Assembly: GCF_035621455.1 (NCBI RefSeq)
Contig: NZ_CP141822.1
Coordinates: forward strand, 1,116,001-1,180,000
Origin: Vibrio natriegens NBRC 15636 = ATCC 14048 = DSM 759
Lineage (GTDB): Bacteria; Pseudomonadota; Gammaproteobacteria; Enterobacterales; Vibrionaceae
Direction: 5' to 3'
Length of the DNA: 64,000 nt
The position numbers were made by a program, and so were the translations under genes. How positions within the stretch are numbered: the first letter of the stretch is position 1; each line of letters begins with the position of its first letter. This document shows positions 1 to 9,588 of this stretch, piece after piece. Below the pieces are notes generated by a model, which did not search any database, had not been told where the DNA came from, and worked only from the letters and a program-made list of their open reading frames with translations.

Positions 1-968
1 TACGCCGCATGTTAGCGGAGATTTACCCGGATAACTTGGTGCGCGTTGTCGACGGCACGCATCCTGAAGCAATGGAAATATCCCACCTTCCATTTGACCA
101 TTTGGTCTTTACCGGATCGCCAAAAAGTGGCAGAACCATCATGGCAAATGCTGCTGCCAATTTAACTCCGGTAACGCTTGAACTAGGTGGTAAATCGCCT
201 GCGATAGTATTTGAAGATTACGATGTTAAAAAAGCGGCGGCACGCCTTGCACACGGCAAGGGGATGAACTCGGGACAAATATGCATCGCCCCGGATTACG
301 CTTTTGTACCGGAGGGTAAACAGCAAGAGTTTGTCGAAGCACTAAAGGCTGCTCACCAATCCATGTATGGCGAGATTAAAGCGAATCAGGACTATACCGC
401 GCTTGTGGATGATGCACAGCATAAGCGATTCCATGACTTACTGAATGATGCAAAAGAAAAGGGCGCTGAGATTACGCAATGTCTGGACGGTGGAGAAGGA
501 CGTAAAACGCCGCTCTATATCGCGATCAACCTGACACCAGATATGCGTATTTGTCAGGAAGAGATCTTTGGCCCGTTGCTTCCTGTTCATACCTATCAAT
601 CCATTGAAGAAGTAATTCAATACATTACCGACAAACCACGTCCTCTGGCTTGCTACCTGTTTACTAACGATGAGACGCAGCGTGAAACCGTGCTGACACA
701 GACTCATAGTGGTGGCGTCACCTTGAATGACTGGGGCTGGCATGTTCTCAATCACTCGGTGCCGTTTGGCGGGGTAGGTAATTCAGGGATAGGGAATTAC
801 CACGGTGAAGAAGGGTTCAGAGAGTTGAGTCATGCACGTTCTGTATTGCAAATGCGAGACTGGTTTCCAGTTCAGCTCTTTTCACCTCCATACGGAAGTT
901 GGGTACAAAAGCTGATACTGCGTGTTTTTGTCGGCAAGCCGGACCCGCGATTAAATAATAAAAAATAG
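1..968 (+). CDS. Aldehyde dehydrogenase, coniferyl-aldehyde-dehydrogenase-like (5' end outside window)
   Basis: The reading frame is open to the left edge, so this is the C-terminal part (319 residues from the first visible Met at base 9) of a family usually near 470 residues. It oxidises an aldehyde to the acid with NAD(P)+. Visible landmarks, numbered from that Met, are the cofactor-fold segment FTGSPKSGR (35-42), the general base Glu58 in LELGGKSP, the nucleophile Cys92 in SGQICIAP, EEIFGPLLP near 185 and PFGGVGNSGIG near 255. The hydrophobic, basic C-terminal tail is typical of the coniferyl aldehyde dehydrogenase branch. A GMC oxidoreductase lies downstream on the same strand, so a coupled alcohol-to-acid pathway is a reasonable inference. 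The natural substrate cannot be read from the sequence. Confidence 0.9.
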   Translation, partial: RRMLAEIYPDNLVRVVDGTHPEAMEISHLPFDHLVFTGSPKSGRTIMANAAANLTPVTLELGGKSPAIVFEDYDVKKAAARLAHGKGMNSGQICIAPDYAFVPEGKQQEFVEALKAAHQSMYGEIKANQDYTALVDDAQHKRFHDLLNDAKEKGAEITQCLDGGEGRKTPLYIAINLTPDMRICQEEIFGPLLPVHTYQSIEEVIQYITDKPRPLACYLFTNDETQRETVLTQTHSGGVTLNDWGWHVLNHSVPFGGVGNSGIGNYHGEEGFRELSHARSVLQMRDWFPVQLFSPPYGSWVQKLILRVFVGKPDPRLNNKK

Positions 969-1108
969 CTGACACCGCGCCTCTTGGTGTTGAGGGAGAC
1001 AGTTAGTGGATTCATCTGGATATGAAGCCTTGCCCTTCTGACTACCGCCTTGGCGCTGCACTGCCGCGCCGTACGTTTGTAACGACCTAATCAATTCAAG
1101 GATGAAAT

Positions 1109-1228
1109 ATGACGAAATCAGCGAAAGGATTACGCATTTGCGTGTTGCGTCTTTCTTCAAGAGGCATGACTTACCTGCATCAATGGCAAGAGAGTAAAGC
1201 TCATTTACTGCCTATGGGAGGCCGGTAA
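1109..1228 (+). CDS. Small basic protein of 39 residues, translationally coupled to the GMC gene
   Basis: This is a small open frame beginning MTKSAKGLRICVLRLSSRG and rich in Lys and Arg. An AAGGA ribosome site lies just upstream of its ATG. Its stop codon overlaps the next gene's start in a TAATG arrangement, and the GGGAGG ribosome site of the next gene lies inside its last codons. That geometry supports real translation and coupling. I recognise no family. It may be a leader peptide or coupling device rather than a functional protein. A still shorter 22-codon frame (1022-1090) precedes it, without a convincing ribosome site. Conservation is unknown. Confidence 0.45.
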   Translation: MTKSAKGLRICVLRLSSRGMTYLHQWQESKAHLLPMGGR

Positions 1229-2868
1229 TGGAAAGCTACGATTACATTATTGTCGGTGGTGGATCTGCAGGTTGCGTTTTAGCTTCGCGTTTATCTGAAG
1301 ATCCTGAGGTGACGGTTTGTCTGTTAGAGGCTGGTGGCAAAGACAACAGTGCGTTTATTCAGACCCCTGTCGGCACGGTGGCTATGCTGCCGACCAAGTT
1401 ACATAACTGGGGTTTTGAAACGGTGCCACAAACCGGATTAAATGGTCGTAAAGGTTATCAACCGAGAGGAAAAGCGTTAGGTGGTTCGAGCTCTATTAAT
1501 GCCATGATGTACTCGAGAGGGAACAGGTACGATTACGACTTGTGGGCAAGTCTTGGTAATACTGGCTGGAGCTACGACGAATGTTTACCGTATTTCAAAA
1601 AAGCGGAAAACAACGAGGTTCACCACAATGAATATCATGGTCAGGGCGGGCCTTTGAATGTTACTGACTTGCGTTCTCCGAGTAAGCTTGTTGAACGATA
1701 TTTGTCGGCCTGTGAGTCCATCGGAGTTCCCCGCAGTGCAGATATTAATGGCGCACAACAGTTTGGCGCGACTTACACGCAAGTGACTCAACGAGATGGT
1801 GAGCGATGCAGCGCAGCAAAAGCGTATCTGACACCACACTTAAGCCGGACAAATCTTACGGTGCTGACCAAAGCCACCACGCATAAGGTTCTGTTTGAAG
1901 GAAAGCGTGCGGTTGGCGTCGAATACGGTTTGAAAGGGAAGCGTTTCCAAATTAAATGCAATCGTGAAGTGATTCTATCGGCAGGCGCATTTGGTTCTCC
2001 ACAGATCTTACTTTTATCGGGTATTGGAGCCAAAGCTGATCTCGATAAGCACAATATTGAGCAAGTTCATGAGCTACCGGGTGTTGGCGAAAACTTACAA
2101 GACCATATTGATTTGGTACACAGCTACAAATGCCTTGATAAGAGAGAGTCTTTCGGCGTCTCGCTACGAATGGTTTCTGAAATGGGTAAAGCGTTGCCTC
2201 AGTGGATGAACCAGCGTAGTGGCAAAATGAGCAGTAACTTTGCTGAAGGGATTGGCTTTCTTTACTCTGATGACAATATTGATGTGCCTGATTTGGAGTT
2301 CGTCTTTGTGGTGGGAGTGGTTGATGATCATGCACGTAAGATCCACCTCAGCCACGGTTATAGCTCTCACGTTACGCTACTAAGGCCAAAAAGTAAGGGT
2401 ACCGTCAAACTTAAAAGTGCTGACCCTTATGCCGCGCCGCTGATTGACCCTGCTTTTTTAAACCACCCGGATGATATCAGCATCATGATCAAAGCGTGGA
2501 AGAAGCAACATCAGATGATGGAAAGTCAGGCATTTGATGACGTTCGAGGAGATAATTTTTATCCAGTTGATGCTGACGATGACCATGCCATTGAGCAGGA
2601 TATCCGTAACCGGGCTGATACCCAATACCACCCGGTGGGTACGTGTAAAATGGGAACGGCGGATGATCCACTGGCGGTGGTGGATAAGCATTTAGTCGTC
2701 CATGGGGTAGAGGGGCTAAGAGTGGTTGACGCATCGATAATGCCAACGCTTATCGGTGGAAATACCAATGCACCTACCATCATGATTGCGGAAAAAATCT
2801 CCGATCAAATCAAGTCACAATATGCCGGATATTCTGAGTCTGAAACGACGATATCTAAGGTGGGGTAG
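1228..2868 (+). CDS. GMC-family FAD oxidoreductase (choline/alcohol dehydrogenase type)
   Basis: This 546-residue protein has the length usual for choline dehydrogenase-like GMC enzymes, which oxidise alcohols to aldehydes with FAD. The N-terminal Rossmann motif GGGSAG is at residues 10-15 with the adenine-binding acid in LLEAGG near 35. The GMC signature GGSSSINAMMYSRG is near 86-99 and the second signature, GAFGSPQILLLSGIG, is near 250. The C-terminal catalytic region YHPVGTCKMG carries His468, with the partner Asn512 in GGNTNAP. There is no signal peptide, so it is cytoplasmic. Its start overlaps the stop of the preceding small gene. The neighbouring aldehyde dehydrogenase suggests sequential oxidation of one alcohol substrate. 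No betaine genes are adjacent, so I do not call it betA. Confidence 0.9.
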   Translation: MESYDYIIVGGGSAGCVLASRLSEDPEVTVCLLEAGGKDNSAFIQTPVGTVAMLPTKLHNWGFETVPQTGLNGRKGYQPRGKALGGSSSINAMMYSRGNRYDYDLWASLGNTGWSYDECLPYFKKAENNEVHHNEYHGQGGPLNVTDLRSPSKLVERYLSACESIGVPRSADINGAQQFGATYTQVTQRDGERCSAAKAYLTPHLSRTNLTVLTKATTHKVLFEGKRAVGVEYGLKGKRFQIKCNREVILSAGAFGSPQILLLSGIGAKADLDKHNIEQVHELPGVGENLQDHIDLVHSYKCLDKRESFGVSLRMVSEMGKALPQWMNQRSGKMSSNFAEGIGFLYSDDNIDVPDLEFVFVVGVVDDHARKIHLSHGYSSHVTLLRPKSKGTVKLKSADPYAAPLIDPAFLNHPDDISIMIKAWKKQHQMMESQAFDDVRGDNFYPVDADDDHAIEQDIRNRADTQYHPVGTCKMGTADDPLAVVDKHLVVHGVEGLRVVDASIMPTLIGGNTNAPTIMIAEKISDQIKSQYAGYSESETTISKVG

Positions 2869-2904
2869 GCCGCTAGGAAAATAACTGGTGCCAAAACCAA
2901 AATA

Positions 2905-2942
2905 AAAAAGCCGAGACAGTAGGACGGCAGTCTCGGCTTTTT
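2905..2942. terminator. Strong bidirectional intrinsic terminator
   Basis: A 13-bp perfect stem (AAAAAGCCGAGAC paired with GTCTCGGCTTTTT) encloses a 12-base loop and gives U-runs on both strands. It separates the GMC gene from the small minus-strand gene that ends at 2971, so it can serve both. Confidence 0.9.
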
Positions 2943-2970
2943 GAGCATTTAGCTTTAGCAAGACTAAATG

Positions 2971-3123
2971 CTAATCTTCTGAAACATCAGGTGTAACTTC
3001 GAGCATTTCAGCAAGCTCTTCAAGTGCCTGGATAGAAATCTCTGATAAGCGTTGTAAATGCTGGTCTAGAGTCTCATGGTCAACAAGCGATGGTTCTTTA
3101 TTATTTGTATCTTTTGTTAACAT
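2971..3123 (-). CDS. Small acidic hypothetical protein, 50 residues
   Basis: The minus-strand frame opens at ATG 3123 with a good GAGG ribosome site seven bases upstream and stops at 2971. The product begins MLTKDTNNKEPSLVDHETLD and contains about a dozen Asp/Glu residues. Residues 20-42 (QHLQRLSEISIQALEELAEM) look like an amphipathic helix. No Cys, membrane segment or known domain is visible. The gene sits alone between a strong terminator and a palindromic upstream region (3162-3181), which suggests a separately regulated unit. Its size, acidity and isolation would fit a regulatory or protein-binding peptide, but no function can be assigned. Confidence 0.6.
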   Translation of the reverse strand: MLTKDTNNKEPSLVDHETLDQHLQRLSEISIQALEELAEMLEVTPDVSED

Positions 3124-3161
3124 GTCTCAACCTCATAAGTTGAGTAAGGGGAGTACTCATA

Positions 3162-3181
3162 ATACTCAAGATGTTGAGTAT
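3162..3181. promoter_or_regulatory. Palindromic operator-like site upstream of the 50-residue gene
   Basis: ATACTCAA and TTGAGTAT form a perfect 8-bp inverted repeat around GATG. A second related element, CTCAAC and GTTGAG around seven bases, lies at 3126-3144 over the ribosome site of the small gene, and an ACTCAT copy lies between them. Repeated TTGAG half-sites around one promoter suggest a dimeric regulator. The regulator is unknown. Confidence 0.45.
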
Positions 3182-3319
3182 AAAAAAAACGATCTATGTT
3201 TAATTTGTTAGATAGATCATTGATTGAGGCTAGCGTTTTCGCGCTTTAAATTGAAAACGAGGTATGTCGCTCAAATATGAAAGGTGACCTAGCAATCAGA
3301 GGAATTTATGCTAGTTGCA

Positions 3320-3351
3320 CTCACTGAACCACATGTTCGAGGTCCAGTGAG
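3320..3351 (-). terminator. Hairpin downstream of the ATP-grasp gene, weak terminator candidate
   Basis: CTCACTG (3320-3326) pairs with CAGTGAG (3345-3351) just past the stop of the minus-strand ATP-grasp gene. No clear U-run follows, so termination is only a possibility. Confidence 0.3.
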
Positions 3352-3362
3352 CAAAAGTGATA

Positions 3363-4331
3363 TCAGAATTGCGGTTTAACGCCGAACTGAGCTGCTGCGT
3401 AGGCGACACGCTCTTTCGGTTTTGGGTATTCAGCAGGAGTACCAAGGCTTTCGATATGTTTTAAACGAGGCAGCAAGCCCATGCCATTCGCGATTTGAAT
3501 AGCCAGGCCCGGACGCGCATTGAGCTCTAAAACCATCGGCCCTTCTTCTTTGTCCAACACCATATCTGTGCCCATGTAGCCTAGACCTGTCATTTCCCAA
3601 GCACTAGAAGCCAGTTCAAGCAAGCGCTCCCAATGTGGAACTTCCAGCGTTGAAAGGTCCTTTCCCGTATCAGGGTGGTGAGTGACGGGTTGGTCAAATT
3701 GTACAGCTCTGATCGCTTTACCCGTGGCGATATCAATACCCACACCTACAGCGCCTTGGTGAAGGTTCGCTTTACCATCAGAAGCGGCAGTCGAACAACG
3801 CATCATCGCCATTACAGGGTAGCCTTTAAACACAATGATTCGAACATCCGGCACACCTTCATAACTGAAACCATCAAAGCAGTCATCAAACTTGATCAGG
3901 TTTTCAACGACGGCAACATCGTTTTTGCCACCAAGAGAAAATAGCCCGGCAAGCGCGTTACTGATGTGGCGCTCTACTTCTTCTTTGCCAATGGTTGCAC
4001 CTGAAGGCTTGGTGTATACGCCATCTTTGTGTGAGGTGACAACTAAAATACCTTTACCACCACTACCTTGAGCAGGCTTAATTACAAAGCCTGGCCACTC
4101 TTTAACCATGTTGTGGATGGTCTTTACTTCAGCTTGGTTATGGATGACGCCGATGAGGGCAGGGACGGTCGCCCCTGCTGCCTGAGCGATGATTTTAGTT
4201 TTCAGCTTGTCATCCACTAAAGGATATTTGGAACGATCATTGTAGCGACCAATATAGCTATGGTTGCGTTTGTTCATCCCCATGATGCCTTTGTGGCGAA
4301 GTTTTGCTGGCGTGGTATAACGTTCAAACAT
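3363..4331 (-). CDS. Alpha-L-glutamate ligase-like protein (RimK-related ATP-grasp)
   Basis: This 322-residue ATP-grasp protein belongs to the RimK-like group that joins amino acids or peptides through acyl-phosphates. The nucleotide-binding segment KPAQGSGGKGILVV begins at Lys85, and the Mg-ligand segment LELNARPG is at 268-275 with Glu269 and Asn271. The protein is cytoplasmic and has no signal peptide. It is the last gene of a three-gene minus-strand unit, three bases after the 7TM protein, which itself follows the retropepsin-like lipoprotein. In this family the three proteins habitually travel together. The substrate of the ligase is not known from sequence. A direct role in modifying a peptide or protein tail in response to the membrane partners is inference. 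Confidence 0.88.
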   Translation of the reverse strand: MFERYTTPAKLRHKGIMGMNKRNHSYIGRYNDRSKYPLVDDKLKTKIIAQAAGATVPALIGVIHNQAEVKTIHNMVKEWPGFVIKPAQGSGGKGILVVTSHKDGVYTKPSGATIGKEEVERHISNALAGLFSLGGKNDVAVVENLIKFDDCFDGFSYEGVPDVRIIVFKGYPVMAMMRCSTAASDGKANLHQGAVGVGIDIATGKAIRAVQFDQPVTHHPDTGKDLSTLEVPHWERLLELASSAWEMTGLGYMGTDMVLDKEEGPMVLELNARPGLAIQIANGMGLLPRLKHIESLGTPAEYPKPKERVAYAAAQFGVKPQF

Positions 4332-4334
4332 CGT

Positions 4335-5840
4335 TTAATCCTCCGCTAGCGGCTTGAAACGACGAAGTTCTGTCAAGCGGTAACCAGTGTACGTACCAAG
4401 TAGTAGAATCCCTGCCAGTACGATTAACTGCAGACCAATAAAATTAAACGTCAAGTGCTGGATGTACGAATTGGTCATCGCCAGGTAAACCAGTACTGCG
4501 GTAAGTAGTGAGCCACCACCTTGCATCGCCACTTCTTTCGCCCCTTCTTCTTCCCACAGAATCGACATACGTTCGATGGTCCATGACAAGATGATCATCG
4601 GGAAGAAGGTAATCGTCAGACCTTCTGTCAGGCCGATCTTAAATGCGACGACAGTGAATACCGAGATGATCATGATTACCGTGATGATAACCGCTGATAT
4701 TCGAGCGACCAGAAGTAAATTAAGTCGCGACAGATAGCTTCGGATAATCAAGCCCGTACCGACAATCAGCAAGAAGCCGACAATACCAGTAATCAATTGC
4801 GTTTGGACGAAGGCGACCGCAATCAGAACTGGCATGAAGGTACCTGATGTTTTCAGGCCGATAATCACGCGCAGGAATACCACAATCAGTGCGCCAATTG
4901 GGATCAGCATGATGGTCTTAAACATAGCTTGTTCTTCAAGTGGCAAGCTATGAATAGAAATGTTCATCAGGCCATCGGCTTCAATCTTGTTGTTGGTGGC
5001 CTGTTGAGGAGTCATATCCTGCTTGATCATTGAGAAATGAACTTGGCTATTATTGCCGCCAACTAAATCGAGCAGCGATACGTTGGATTCATCCCAAACC
5101 AACAGGTTAGGTTGCACGGCCTTTTGCTCTGAGTTTGGAGAGAACAGAACCCAGTCTTTACCAGACCATACTTGTACCATTGGTTGAATGGTTTGGCGTC
5201 GGCGTCCATCTTCCAGCTCAATAACACCCACTATTTTGCTCTGTACACCCGCTGAGAGAAGGATATTGTGTAACGCATCGGTACGGTCAAAATCGTTCAG
5301 TAGCAGCGCAGAGTTTTGACTGTCCGGATCGTTCAATGTTTTGATCAGTTCACGTGCAAATGTCACGTTGTCCGCAGAGCGGCTCATTGCTCGCTCAATC
5401 AGAGCGTTTGCAGCAGCTTGTTGCGGAGCTGAAAGCGTTGGAGGGGTAATCTCATCTGCTGGTGGGAGAGGCGTCACCTGAGCTTGTGGGTCCACCAGAA
5501 ATTGTGCTTTGTAGTAGATGGTCTGAGGACCGCGAGCCTGACGGATTGACCATTCTGCGCGACGTCCGGAGTCTGAGTTGATGTAAGAGACCCCATAACC
5601 AGAAGAAGAAGCGGATTCGCCGATAAGTGTGTAACCACTTTGAGTATGAGGGGCGGCAAGGGAAGCTTTTACTTCGTTGCCGTTAGCGTTGAATTCTATA
5701 CGAGCTTCTACATCCCATACCTGACGCGTTTCACCTGGAGTCCATGGCACGCCATAATTTTGGTGTCTGAAAACACTCAAAGCGATGCCCGCAACCACCA
5801 ATAAAATGACGGATACGTAAAACGGTATTTTTGACGTCAT
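4335..5840 (-). CDS. 7TM protein with inactive transglutaminase-like periplasmic domain
   Basis: This 501-residue inner-membrane protein has one N-terminal membrane helix (about 7-23) and a large periplasmic region (about 25-305). A C-terminal block of about seven hydrophobic segments (about 308-488) includes IMLIPIGALIVVFL and LIVLAGILLLGTYTG. The periplasmic part matches the transglutaminase-like domain that has lost its Cys-His-Asp triad. No Cys is visible in the expected region, in line with the family name 'inactive transglutaminase fused to 7 transmembrane helices'. It lies between the retropepsin-like lipoprotein gene (17 bases upstream) and the ATP-grasp ligase gene (3 bases downstream). 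A sensor or scaffold that links periplasmic proteolysis to cytoplasmic ligation is my inference. Confidence 0.85.
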   Translation of the reverse strand: MTSKIPFYVSVILLVVAGIALSVFRHQNYGVPWTPGETRQVWDVEARIEFNANGNEVKASLAAPHTQSGYTLIGESASSSGYGVSYINSDSGRRAEWSIRQARGPQTIYYKAQFLVDPQAQVTPLPPADEITPPTLSAPQQAAANALIERAMSRSADNVTFARELIKTLNDPDSQNSALLLNDFDRTDALHNILLSAGVQSKIVGVIELEDGRRRQTIQPMVQVWSGKDWVLFSPNSEQKAVQPNLLVWDESNVSLLDLVGGNNSQVHFSMIKQDMTPQQATNNKIEADGLMNISIHSLPLEEQAMFKTIMLIPIGALIVVFLRVIIGLKTSGTFMPVLIAVAFVQTQLITGIVGFLLIVGTGLIIRSYLSRLNLLLVARISAVIITVIMIISVFTVVAFKIGLTEGLTITFFPMIILSWTIERMSILWEEEGAKEVAMQGGGSLLTAVLVYLAMTNSYIQHLTFNFIGLQLIVLAGILLLGTYTGYRLTELRRFKPLAED

Positions 5841-5857
5841 AATCTACCTTATTATTC

Positions 5858-6598
5858 TTAGTTTTCTTCTGTTTGAATATATGTGCGGCTAACATCGACC
5901 AACGCGATGTCGCGAATAAATTCTCTACCTAGTAAAATAGGATGGTTCATATGGGAACGATCTGCCAACGTAAATTGCGCTTTTTCATGGATTTTCCCAA
6001 CTTTGACCCACAGTTCGACAACGGCTCTGCGATCAAGATCATCTGCCGTGGATTGACGTATCTTCACGTAGCGTAGGACAGGAGCTTCAATCCAAATATT
6101 CTTTTCTTCTTCAGACTTTGTATTGTCGGCCAAATGAAAGCGAACCCAGTTTTTTCCGTTTCTTTCAAACTCTTTAATATCGATAGCGTTTAAAGACGAA
6201 GTGGCTGCGCCAGTATCGACACGAGCATCGAACGTCTGCTTGATAGAATCTATGGTCACTTTCTCAATTGAACCGAGAATAATGTTATGTGTTGGCGTCT
6301 GTTCTACAGGGGTAGGAGCCTGAACGATGATAGGATCTTTTGGCTTTTTGACTTCGGCCATGGCTTCATCGCGGAATGTACGAAGCTCGCCTTTTAGTGT
6401 CGTCACTTCGCCTTCAAGGTTGTCGATATGGTTCGATTGGTTACTGAGCTGCTGCTCCAGAGTAGCAATACGATTATTGACATTCGTTTCTGAGGATTGG
6501 ATAGCGGCTAACGTTTCTTGGTGGTACTGTTCGCCTTTGGTAAGTGTGCATCCAGATAGCAAGACGATGGCAACAACCGGAGTCAATCGTAATAACAT
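5858..6598 (-). CDS. Lipoprotein with retropepsin-like protease domain ('ATP-dependent zinc protease' family)
   Basis: This 246-residue protein has a lipoprotein signal ending LLSGC, so Cys17 would be lipidated. Residues 25-85 read as a coiled coil (QSSETNVNNRIATLEQQLSN). A proline-rich linker follows, then the C-terminal domain with DARVDTGAATSSLNA, the Asp-Thr-Gly-Ala signature of retropepsin-like aspartic proteases. Databases call the family 'ATP-dependent zinc protease', but no zinc motif is evident. It is the first gene of the operon with the 7TM/transglutaminase protein and the RimK-like ligase. The likely location is the periplasmic face of the envelope. Whether it is catalytically active or only binds peptides cannot be told here. 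Confidence 0.85.
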   Translation of the reverse strand: MLLRLTPVVAIVLLSGCTLTKGEQYHQETLAAIQSSETNVNNRIATLEQQLSNQSNHIDNLEGEVTTLKGELRTFRDEAMAEVKKPKDPIIVQAPTPVEQTPTHNIILGSIEKVTIDSIKQTFDARVDTGAATSSLNAIDIKEFERNGKNWVRFHLADNTKSEEEKNIWIEAPVLRYVKIRQSTADDLDRRAVVELWVKVGKIHEKAQFTLADRSHMNHPILLGREFIRDIALVDVSRTYIQTEEN

Positions 6599-6724
6599 TG
6601 AAAACCTTGGGATGGATTAAGTTGTTTGATTTTTAAGAGTTTAGCTTATATCAACAAAGCCTCACAAGTAAGAATGTTTCTCTATCTCTTATAGAGTGAG
6701 GAATAGTGACGAAAAGCTTAGAAT

Positions 6725-6747
6725 CAAGGGTGCGAACCACACCCTTG
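6725..6747 (-). terminator. Candidate terminator after cmoB
   Basis: CAAGGGTG and CACCCTTG form an 8-bp stem with a 7-base loop downstream of the cmoB stop. The U-run on the minus strand is weak, so it may be partly factor-dependent. Confidence 0.4.
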
Positions 6748-6818
6748 AAGAGATAAGATGAGAGGGTAATGTCTTAATAGAAGCAGTGAGTTAGAGCAAT
6801 GTCAGAAATCTAAGTTAA

Positions 6819-7790
6819 TTATGATTTACGAGCCACAAGTACTGCACGGCGTGGCGCTGGGTAGCCTTCCACTGTTTTACTCGGATCGTTTGGATCTAGG
6901 TAGTCTGGTAGTGAATTGTGAGTCATCCAGTCTGTGGTGCGTTGCTCACCTACCGTAGTCACATTCTCATCGACGATACGGACATCTTCAAAGCCAACCA
7001 GCTCTAACCACACTTTGAGTGCTTTTGCTGAAGGGAAGAAATATACGTTGCGCATCTGAGCGTAGCGAGATGTCGGTACAAGAACGGCGTTTTCGTCACC
7101 CTCAATCACCAGGGTTTCTAATACAAGCTCACCACCCGAAACCAGCTGGTCTTTGAGCTGAATTAGATGGTCAAGCGGAGAACGGCGGTGATACAGAACA
7201 CCCATACTAAATACCGTATCGAACGCTTCTAGTTTTGGTAGTTGCTCAATACCCAATGGCAGCAGGTGCGCTCGCTGATCGCCGCCCATCAGTTTGCGGA
7301 TCGCTTCAAACTGGATTAGGAACAGGTGGGAAGGATCAATGCCAACACAAAGACGAGCGCCTTCACCAAGCATGCGCCACATGTGGTAGCCATTACCACA
7401 GCCGACATCGAGCACACTGCGGTTCTTGAGCGGTGAGATATGTGGAAGTACACGATCCCATTTCCAGTCACTGCGCCACTCAGTATCAATGTGAATACCA
7501 TGTACTGTGTACGGCCCTTTGCGCCATGGATGGAATGTACGCAGCAAGTTTTCTAGTTTTTTCAGTTCACCTTCATGAAAAGGTGTGTCATTGCTGATGG
7601 TGACTGAGTTTTTAATGTCAACCTGATTCGGTGAGCCCTCAGGAATTTTGTTCAGTGCTTTCAACCAGCGACCAAAGTCACCGTGCTCTGCATTTTGCCA
7701 GTCCGTTAGCTGTTGTGGTAACACGTTTAGCCACGGTTGAAGACGCGTGTCTTGGGCAATTAATTGATAGAAATTTGCAAAGTTAAACAT
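6819..7790 (-). CDS. cmoB: tRNA U34 carboxymethyltransferase CmoB
   Basis: CmoB uses carboxy-S-adenosylmethionine made by CmoA to convert 5-hydroxyuridine-34 of tRNA to 5-carboxymethoxyuridine, which widens wobble decoding. The 323 residues match the E. coli length. The Rossmann glycine motif [15 protein letters not shown] is near 125-139, and [14 protein letters not shown] near 194 is characteristic of CmoB. The N-terminal W-rich region ([19 protein letters not shown]) is also typical. cmoA lies 73 bases upstream on the same strand, so the two form the usual cmoAB unit. The start chosen gives [14 protein letters not shown], as expected for the family. Confidence 0.95.
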   Translation of the reverse strand: MFNFANFYQLIAQDTRLQPWLNVLPQQLTDWQNAEHGDFGRWLKALNKIPEGSPNQVDIKNSVTISNDTPFHEGELKKLENLLRTFHPWRKGPYTVHGIHIDTEWRSDWKWDRVLPHISPLKNRSVLDVGCGNGYHMWRMLGEGARLCVGIDPSHLFLIQFEAIRKLMGGDQRAHLLPLGIEQLPKLEAFDTVFSMGVLYHRRSPLDHLIQLKDQLVSGGELVLETLVIEGDENAVLVPTSRYAQMRNVYFFPSAKALKVWLELVGFEDVRIVDENVTTVGEQRTTDWMTHNSLPDYLDPNDPSKTVEGYPAPRRAVLVARKS

Positions 7791-7863
7791 AATTAGTTAA
7801 TCGCTGAGTTGATGGTGTAAAAGTAAATTGAGTTTGAGTTCGAATGTTTACTTATCCGAATGG

Positions 7864-8631
<768 letters not shown>

Positions 8632-8721
8632 CTATATAGTCTTCAAAAAACGTCAGACATCAAAAAAGGCGCGTATTTTATGAGAAATTCGCGCCTCTGT
8701 CATGCATTGCTTTAGATTGCA

Positions 8722-9588
8722 TCAGAACATCTGTAATTGGGAGTTGCCATCATTGGCAGGGAAGGGCTCCAAATCAGGGAGCGTAATGTGCTTTTGTAGA
8801 TTCTTATAAATGTTTGCAGCCAGTTCTGGTGCGATGATGTTGTCGGCGGTATGGATCATCACATAAGGCTGTTTACCTTCATTGATCCACTGTGGAAGTT
8901 TGCTCAGCCAAGGCTTAAAAAAGTCATAATTCTGCTGTTCCTCCGGGTGGCCGATAAAGCGGATCATCGGGTGAGAAGCAGTGGCAATCGCGTGTACTGG
9001 CACTTTGGGCTTTTTCATCTGCGCATCGATGATTGCTTCACTATTTGGTTTAGCTGCAAACACAGGTCGGCTGTCCATAATGATTCGGTCGATGCCATTT
9101 TCTATCAGCCATTGATTGAGCGCTCGTTCATCGTCACCTTTGGAGAAAAACGCCATATGACGCACTTCTACACCAAGAGGGAAATTCGGTGGAAAGCTGG
9201 CGCAGAACTTTTTTAAACGGTCGAGGTATTCAGGTCCAAAAGCGGCTGGCAACTGGATTGTCCACTGACCGACTCGCTCATGGAGCGGTTCCATCACTTT
9301 CATGAAGTCTCGCAGCTGCTCATCACATCCTCTTAGCATTTGCTGGTGAGTAATGGCTTTTGGTAGCTTAAAGGTAAACTTGAAATCGTCGTTTGTTGCT
9401 GATTTCCAGTTTTGAACAGTACTAAGTGACGGTGTCGCATAAAAGGTGGTATTGCCTTCTACCGTATGGAATACCTGTGCGTACTTCTCTAAACGCTCTG
9501 CTGGCTTTGTGCCACTACCATAAAAGCTTTGTTGCCACAGGTTATGTGACCACATGGTTAGTCCAAGTCGAAGGGGTAAGTTATCCAT
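8722..9588 (-). CDS. DUF72 domain protein
   Basis: This 288-residue protein has the DUF72 TIM-barrel-like features: an N-terminal GLTMWSHNLWQQSFYG, then EGNTTFYATPS near 44-54, a central QLPAAFGPEYLDRL, and VEVRHMAFF and DSRPVF further on. Members are widespread and lack a proven general activity. It lies upstream of cmoAB on the same strand but about 120 bases away and divergent from aspS, so it may have its own promoter in the 9589-9860 gap. The usual length of the family is close to this one and nothing looks truncated. Confidence 0.85.
   Translation of the reverse strand: MDNLPLRLGLTMWSHNLWQQSFYGSGTKPAERLEKYAQVFHTVEGNTTFYATPSLSTVQNWKSATNDDFKFTFKLPKAITHQQMLRGCDEQLRDFMKVMEPLHERVGQWTIQLPAAFGPEYLDRLKKFCASFPPNFPLGVEVRHMAFFSKGDDERALNQWLIENGIDRIIMDSRPVFAAKPNSEAIIDAQMKKPKVPVHAIATASHPMIRFIGHPEEQQNYDFFKPWLSKLPQWINEGKQPYVMIHTADNIIAPELAANIYKNLQKHITLPDLEPFPANDGNSQLQMF

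Noticed and set aside
1952..2335. Minus-strand open frame of 127 codons in the GMC gene
   Set aside because: No domain or ribosome site. The plus-strand GMC motifs are continuous here.
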